Positions 6,017 through 9,880 of a DNA stretch of 9,880 nt are shown one piece after another (position 1 is the first letter of the stretch; each line of letters begins with the position of its first letter). A program made the translations under genes and the position numbers. The stretch is from Oscillospiraceae bacterium (GTDB lineage: Bacteria; Bacillota; Clostridia; Oscillospirales; Ruminococcaceae). Where the stretch lies: assembly GCA_014796735.1 (NCBI GenBank), contig JAAVIG010000125.1, positions 1 to 9,880 on the forward strand, read 5' to 3'. A model generated the notes under the pieces. That model did no database searches. It had not been told where the DNA came from and saw only the letters and a list, made by a program, of their open reading frames with translations.

Positions 6017-6610
6017 ATGAAACTATTGATAATAAGGCACGGCGAAAGCGAGGCGGATATTCTTGATGTACATGAAGGCAGAGCCGATTTTGAGCTTACC
6101 GAGCGCGGACACTGTCAGGCGGAAGCAATGAGCGAATATGTAAGTCAAAACTATGAGATCGTTAAGATCTATCACAGTACCCTTAAAAGGGCGGCGCAGA
6201 CGGCTCATCATCTGGCTTTAAAAACCGGAGCACCGTTAATTCCCGAAGAATATTTAATGGAGTTTAACAACGGGTTACTTGCGGGATTGAAGCACAGCGT
6301 TGTGGTAGAAAAATACCCACAGGTCAAAGTACCGGTGCATTTGTCCGTTTATGAGCAGGAGAGTGTGCTTGAATTCAGATACAGAGCCGAGTATATGCTG
6401 TCAAAGTTAATATCGGAAAACAATAATGACGGTACGATAGCTGTTGTTACACACGGCGGTATGATAAATCAGTTATACCGTGCCTTTTTCAGATTGCCCA
6501 CAGAGTCGGAATATGCGTTTCGTACGGGTGATACCGGAATACACGAATGGATCATAGACGGAAATTCCCGTTATTTAATAAAAGCAAATTATATACCGCA
6601 CAGCATATAA
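6017..6610 (+). CDS. Histidine phosphatase family protein (phosphoglycerate-mutase-like)
   Basis: This 197-residue cytoplasmic protein belongs to the histidine phosphatase superfamily, which works through a phosphohistidine intermediate. The RHG motif is at 7-9 (LLIIRHGESEAD), making His8 the nucleophile. GRADFELTERG (21-31) is the usual substrate loop, Arg58 lies in STLKRAAQTA, Glu82 in LMEFNNG is the likely proton donor, and the second catalytic His146 is in VVTHGG. All core residues are present, so it should be active. The length fits CobC/PhoE-like phosphatases rather than true phosphoglycerate mutase; the substrate is unknown. The start at 6017 is preceded by CGGAGGG (6001-6007). A longer in-frame start would overlap the acetyltransferase gene. 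It lies 79 bases after the acetyltransferase and may share its transcript. Confidence 0.92.
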   Translation: MKLLIIRHGESEADILDVHEGRADFELTERGHCQAEAMSEYVSQNYEIVKIYHSTLKRAAQTAHHLALKTGAPLIPEEYLMEFNNGLLAGLKHSVVVEKYPQVKVPVHLSVYEQESVLEFRYRAEYMLSKLISENNNDGTIAVVTHGGMINQLYRAFFRLPTESEYAFRTGDTGIHEWIIDGNSRYLIKANYIPHSI

Positions 6611-6705
6611 AACACGAAATTATTTCAGATAATGTACGTTTCTGTCTCGGACTTATTAAGGCTGCTAAACGGCTGAATGCTATGTTAAAGCAGAGAGCAG
6701 GGTGA
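6611..6705 (+). pseudogene. Coding-like tail fragment of unknown family
   Basis: After the phosphatase gene, a frame ending in TGA at 6703-6705 reads SDNVRFCLGLIKAAKRLN followed by AMLKQRAG. This would be an amphipathic, basic helix such as often ends a protein. There is no start codon with a ribosome binding site. It could be a remnant C-terminus or chance; the family is not recognised. The fragment that follows is in the same frame. Confidence 0.25.
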
Positions 6706-6831
6706 TTTTACAAAGCAAGAAATGTTAAGCCATATTGTATCGAACACTATGACGCAAGATTTAACGGCGATAATGCCGATTCGATTGTGGAAATCTGGGT
6801 TCCAGTAAAAAAGGAAAATAATATTTTTTGA
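6706..6831 (+). pseudogene. C-terminal remnant of a second GyrI-like protein
   Basis: This 41-codon fragment reads YCIEHYDARFNGDNADSIVE and then IWVPVKKENNIF before TGA at 6829-6831. It is the characteristic end of GyrI-like effector-binding domains and corresponds to IEVYLNPDPQNAQYEVWIPV at the end of the AraC-type regulator in this window. The wording differs enough that it derives from another paralogue and not from a recent local duplication. It lacks any start, the rest of the domain and a DNA-binding part. An in-frame TGA lies immediately before it. The family call is good because of the match; loss of function follows from the truncation. Confidence 0.75.
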
Positions 6832-6960
6832 CACCCACAGATTTCAATTTGTCGTGCGGCTGTCCGTTACTGAGCGTTTGCGTGTTTTGACTTGGAATTT
6901 GAGAAATCACGGAGCACAAATCGGAATTTATCAGAGGAGGAATCTCTCGGAGGGGTACAC

Positions 6961-7806
6961 ATGGAGCATCTAATAAAATCAGAAAGCGCAGTGCTGGGCT
7001 TTTGTATTAAAAAACATTACATTGATTGTCTTGACAAAAAAGCTGTTTACAAAATCGGGAAAGAGTCCGGAAAAATCGTATGCAAAAAAGAAATTTTTGA
7101 AAAAGAAGGATTGGCAAAGATTTTGGCTGCCGATGAAAATCGGATTTATATAAGTGATTTCTGCACTTTATATGTTTTGAATGAAGAGGATTTTGAAATT
7201 GTGGGCAAGTGGAAGCTGGGAGAGGATTTAAGCTCGGATATCTGCGGAATGACCTTAGATGACAAGCAAATATACTGTTCTATCAGGAACGGAAGGATTA
7301 TAACGGTTGACAAAAAATCCTTTCGGCTAAAGGATTATTCCGTTTCCGACGCGAGTATGTGGAGTTTAAAAGTATACGATAATTATTTATTGTGCGGGAC
7401 GGTAAACGGACAGCTATTGTTATTGGACAGGGACACAATGTCGATTGAGAAAAAGTTAATATTAAGCAAACAAAATATCAGAAGCCTATATGTAAACGGT
7501 ACAATATTATATGCCGCCTGCCAGGATAAAAAGCTCTTTAAGATAGACTTGACGGAATTTGAAATAATCGGATTGCAAAAAAATGTGCATAAGAAAATGT
7601 TTGACTGCGTTGGGTCATATGAAGATATGTTAGTGACGGTTTCTTATCCTTGCGGTGAAATCGCTTTGTGGGATATGAACACGTTGGAAAAAAGAAAAGA
7701 AATTAAAATACCGTTATGTCTCAGTGGGAATGTGTATATTGAGGGGAATAAATTATATATATGCTCACGAAATATTTGTGGGATAGGTGTAATTTATATA
7801 AACTGA
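6961..7806 (+). CDS. Cytoplasmic beta-propeller-like repeat protein, function unknown
   Basis: This 281-residue protein has no signal peptide or membrane helix. It consists of roughly seven repeats of 35-45 residues, each with a strand pattern like NRIYISDFCTLYVLNEEDFE, KQIYCSIRNGRIITVDKKSF, YLLCGTVNGQLLLLDRDTM, TILYAACQDKKLFKIDL and MLVTVSYPCGEIALWDMNTL. This resembles the blades of WD40/quinoprotein-type propellers, although the WD dipeptide is nearly absent (ALWDMN only). Such proteins usually serve as binding platforms; no partner or enzyme motif is visible. I chose ATG 6961 because GGAGGGG at 6949-6955 lies 5 bases before it. A TTG at 6892 would add 23 residues without a site. The gene stands alone after a gap of about 350 bases that contains gene fragments. 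Another repeat fold cannot be excluded. Confidence 0.8.
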   Translation: MEHLIKSESAVLGFCIKKHYIDCLDKKAVYKIGKESGKIVCKKEIFEKEGLAKILAADENRIYISDFCTLYVLNEEDFEIVGKWKLGEDLSSDICGMTLDDKQIYCSIRNGRIITVDKKSFRLKDYSVSDASMWSLKVYDNYLLCGTVNGQLLLLDRDTMSIEKKLILSKQNIRSLYVNGTILYAACQDKKLFKIDLTEFEIIGLQKNVHKKMFDCVGSYEDMLVTVSYPCGEIALWDMNTLEKRKEIKIPLCLSGNVYIEGNKLYICSRNICGIGVIYIN

Positions 7807-7917
7807 GTTTTGATTTTACAAATTAAACAAACATGGAAGAAAACGACTTATGAAAAGGGGAAGGAGGTGCCTTATAACCAATCGGTATGGGTCTACATGG
7901 ATAATAACATGCCCTAA
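7807..7917 (+). pseudogene. Coding-like fragment in frame behind the propeller stop codon
   Basis: Directly after the propeller gene's TGA the same frame stays open for 36 codons to TAA at 7915-7917. Its second half looks like real protein: TYEKGKEVPYNQ and then SVWVYMDNNMP. It may be the tail of a lost gene, a former C-terminus cut off by a stop mutation, or chance. It does not resemble a further propeller blade. An AAGGAGG at 7861-7867 within it has no suitable ATG behind it. The rest of the gap up to 8002 holds only a hairpin (7933-7955) and the ribosome binding site of the next gene. Confidence 0.3.
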
Positions 7918-7932
7918 TCCGAGAAAACAAAT

Positions 7933-7955
7933 AAACTCGTAGGTTTTATGAGTTT
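7933..7955 (+). terminator. Weak hairpin before the methyltransferase genes
   Basis: AAACTCGTA (7933-7941) pairs with TATGAGTTT (7947-7955), counting one G-U pair, around the loop GGTTT, and is followed by TAAAG. It could be a weak intrinsic terminator for the propeller gene or a leader hairpin of the methyltransferases. The short AT-rich stem and missing T-run keep confidence low. Confidence 0.3.
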
Positions 7956-8002
7956 TAAAGCAAGTATTAAAATTCTGATATTATTGACAAGGAGACTTAT
8001 TT

Positions 8003-8932
8003 ATGGACTATAGTGAAAAGATATCCGAACGCTTTTGGAATTTGCCTGATAAGGGTGAGCTTGAAAGTCACCGTGAGGAAACATTTATTGACGACATTGT
8101 GCAGAAGAATCATATCGAAAGGGAATTGCTTTCCCGTTTAGATGGGATAAAAACCGTATTTGACGGCGGTGCGGGCTGCGGCAGATTTTCTATCCTGCTT
8201 GCAAAGCACGGCTGTGAGGTTACGCATTTTGATATTTCACAGTCAATGATAGATAAAGCAAAGGAATTAGCGGAAAAAGAAGGGGTGCTTGATAAAATAA
8301 CCTTTGTAAAAGGGGCATTGGAGGATTTGAGCAATTTTAAAGATAACCTCTTTGATATGGTTATATCCTTTGACGCGCCCATTTCATACACCTATCCCAA
8401 TCAGGAACGTGTTATCGGAGAGCTGGTTCGTATTTGCCGCAAACGTATTGTGATAAGCGTGTCAAGCCGCTTGGGCATTCTTCCGTATTTGGCAAATCCG
8501 ATACAAAAAAACCAATTCATATTGGACGAAAATTGCGGTGACCCTTTTGTCAAATGGTGTATTGACAATAGAGCGAACGCGGTTGAAGCTTTTCATTTCA
8601 ACAAGGATTCCGTAAGAAAATTATGGGACGAGGGTCTTATGGGCGGTGACTATGAAATTGCCGAATATGAAAAAGGAGGTACGCCGTGGTGTATCACATA
8701 CACCTTTATGCCCGATGAATTGGAGGGTATACTTAAACGGTTAGGTGTAAAAAACATTAAATTGGCAGGGCCCGGCGCGTATGCAAGGACGCTTCCCAAC
8801 GAATTGCTTGTAAAGATAATGAGCGATTCGGAGCAGCGTTCCGATTTTCTGGATTTTTGCTATCGTTATGATTCCAATCCTTTTGTGTGCGGTATGGGAA
8901 AGGATAATCTGTTGGCGTGCGGGGAAATGTGA
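8003..8932 (+). CDS. Class I SAM-dependent methyltransferase (first of two)
   Basis: This 309-residue cytoplasmic protein has a Rossmann-like SAM-binding core at about 48-160. Motif I is VFDGGAGCGRFSILL (52-66), the acidic residue after strand 2 is Asp77 in THFDISQSMIDKA, then comes FVKGALEDLS (101-110) and the strand FDMVISFDAPISY. The C-terminal half is long and carries PWCITYTFMPDELEGILKRL, a segment seen in several small-molecule methyltransferases where it covers the active site. The acceptor molecule cannot be inferred. AAGGAG at 7989-7994, 8 bases before ATG, supports the start. Only 20 bases separate it from the next methyltransferase gene, so the two form an operon. Family placement is firm; function beyond methyl transfer is not. 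Confidence 0.9.
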   Translation: MDYSEKISERFWNLPDKGELESHREETFIDDIVQKNHIERELLSRLDGIKTVFDGGAGCGRFSILLAKHGCEVTHFDISQSMIDKAKELAEKEGVLDKITFVKGALEDLSNFKDNLFDMVISFDAPISYTYPNQERVIGELVRICRKRIVISVSSRLGILPYLANPIQKNQFILDENCGDPFVKWCIDNRANAVEAFHFNKDSVRKLWDEGLMGGDYEIAEYEKGGTPWCITYTFMPDELEGILKRLGVKNIKLAGPGAYARTLPNELLVKIMSDSEQRSDFLDFCYRYDSNPFVCGMGKDNLLACGEM

Positions 8933-8952
8933 TGAAAAGGTAACGAGGTTTT

Positions 8953-9711
8953 ATGAATAAAGAAAATTTAAAAGCAATCTGGAAACAGGAAGAAAAAGCA
9001 GCTCATATTCACGGCTGGGACTTTTCGCATATTCACGGAAGATATGAAGAGGAAAACGACTTGCCGTGGGATTACGAGAAGTTGGTCAGGAGCTATCTCA
9101 AAAGCAATCTGAATATTATGGATTATGATACGGGCGGAGGTGAATTTCTGCTGTCATTAAATCACCCCTATGATAAAACCTCCGCAACAGAAGGCTATCC
9201 CCCAAATGTTAAATTGTGTGAGGAAAAATTATTGCCTTTGGGGATAAGCTTTAAGGAATGCAGCAATCAGTCAGAAATTCCTTTCAAAGATGAAACCTTT
9301 GACCTGATAATAAACAGGCATGGCAGCTTTGACGCGGCAGAGCTGTTCAGACTGCTGCGGCCGGACGGCATATTTATTACGGAGCAGGTAGGGGAGGATA
9401 ATGACAGGGATTTGGTAGAAACGGTATTGCCCGGAACGGCTAAACCCTTTCCGCATATGAACCTTGCGGAACAGTGCAGAATTTTTGAAAATGCTGGTTT
9501 TCAGATTGTCCAAGCGGAGGAAGCTTACCGCCCGATTAAATTTTATGATGTGGGAGCATTTGTCTGGTTTGCTCATATCATTGAGTGGGAGTTTCCCGAT
9601 TTTTCGATGGATAAATGCTTTGAGCGGCTGTTAAAAATGCAGGAGAACATTGATAAATACGGAAAAATTGAAGGAACGATTCATCGGTATTTGATAGTTG
9701 CTAAAAAATGA
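8953..9711 (+). CDS. Class I SAM-dependent methyltransferase (second of two)
   Basis: This 252-residue cytoplasmic protein has an N-terminal helical part with AHIHGWDFSHIHGRYEEEND, typical of a clostridial group of small methyltransferases. The SAM-binding motif is IMDYDTGGGEFLLSL (55-69), with Glu80 in SATEGYPPNV as the likely ribose-binding acid, then IPFKDETFDLIINRHGSF and the LRPDG turn (135-139). The family resembles uncharacterised methyltransferases distantly related to rRNA and small-molecule enzymes; the substrate is unknown. The weak ribosome binding site GAGG (8945-8948) and the 20-base gap suggest it is co-translated from the same message as the preceding methyltransferase. The two share little sequence beyond the general fold, so they are not a recent duplication. 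Confidence 0.9.
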   Translation: MNKENLKAIWKQEEKAAHIHGWDFSHIHGRYEEENDLPWDYEKLVRSYLKSNLNIMDYDTGGGEFLLSLNHPYDKTSATEGYPPNVKLCEEKLLPLGISFKECSNQSEIPFKDETFDLIINRHGSFDAAELFRLLRPDGIFITEQVGEDNDRDLVETVLPGTAKPFPHMNLAEQCRIFENAGFQIVQAEEAYRPIKFYDVGAFVWFAHIIEWEFPDFSMDKCFERLLKMQENIDKYGKIEGTIHRYLIVAKK

Positions 9712-9786
9712 GTTGTAAAATAAGAATGCTCCTTATGCCGATTTCAATTCAAATTATTGTGGGAGTCTGAATAACAAACCGTGTAA

Positions 9787-9824
9787 ATGTCAATAATATC
9801 CAAAAAGAAAGGAAGTATTGACAT
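9787..9824 (+). repeat. 9-bp inverted repeat spanning a start codon
   Basis: ATGTCAATA (9787-9795) is the exact reverse complement of TATTGACAT (9816-9824). The 20-base loop contains the ribosome binding site AAAGGAAG (9808-9815), and the right arm ends inside the ATG of the next gene. In RNA the hairpin could hide the start codon; in DNA it could be an operator. It is a simple exact match, but short. Confidence 0.45.
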
Positions 9825-9880
9825 GAGAACAAGCAAAAACATTTTAACGGAAAAAGAAATGGAATTAGTGCAACTGTTAA
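9823..9880 (+). CDS. Start of an unidentified gene (3' partial)
   Basis: ATG at 9823 follows AAAGGAAG (9808-9815) by 7 bases and opens a frame running to the window edge: 19 residues beginning MRTSKNILTEKEMELV. This is a helical, charged N-terminus that does not identify a family. It lies 111 bases after the second methyltransferase, in the same direction. The gap between them has no clear promoter or terminator. Confidence 0.55.
   Translation, partial: MRTSKNILTEKEMELVQLL

Noticed and set aside
6828..6833. Perfect TTGACA -35 box at the end of the GyrI-like remnant
   Set aside because: No acceptable -10 box lies 16-18 bases downstream (GTCGTG is found there), so it is not called as a promoter.
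1..9880. tRNA, rRNA, CRISPR arrays, insertion sequences or a replication origin
   Set aside because: I looked for regular direct repeats, CCA-ended cloverleaf-like blocks and transposase motifs and saw none on either strand.

Overview
The window looks like chromosomal DNA of a gut-type Clostridia (Bacillota), most likely an Oscillospiraceae/Ruminococcus-like organism. This is an inference from moderately AT-rich DNA, strong AAGGAGG-type ribosome binding sites, the Gram-positive-style alpha-galactosidase, and the families present. Every gene I accept is on the + strand.

Region 1 (1-1622) is the 3' three quarters of a GH36 alpha-galactosidase with both catalytic aspartates in place. Region 2 (1623-2058) holds no protein gene. 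It carries a dense series of hairpins ending in a perfect 15-bp terminator stem; I read it as a structured non-coding RNA, possibly of the raiA RNA type. Region 3 (2059-3629) is a two-gene unit: an ECF-like sigma factor with two transmembrane helices fused to its C-terminus, followed by a secreted lipoprotein with a beta-sandwich-like domain. No separate anti-sigma gene is visible, so this pair is the best candidate for an undescribed signalling system here.

Region 4 (3630-9711) is an accessory stretch of small single-domain genes: an AraC-type regulator with a GyrI-like effector domain (with its own consensus promoter and an attenuator-like leader), a cysteine-rich conserved hypothetical protein translationally coupled to a GNAT acetyltransferase, a histidine phosphatase, a cytoplasmic beta-propeller protein, and two different SAM-dependent methyltransferases in tandem. 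Between them lie coding-like C-terminal fragments without starts (about 3635-3769, 6611-6705, 6706-6831 and 7807-7917). One of them is clearly the tail of a second GyrI-like protein. A pair of adjacent palindromes of about 55 bp lies at 4815-4935. Same-strand small genes, palindromes and truncated tails suggest a zone of repeated gene gain and loss; whether the palindromes play any part in that is open.

Region 5 (9712-9880) contains the start of a further gene whose start codon lies inside a 9-bp inverted repeat. I found no tRNA, rRNA, CRISPR array, transposase or integrase in the window.
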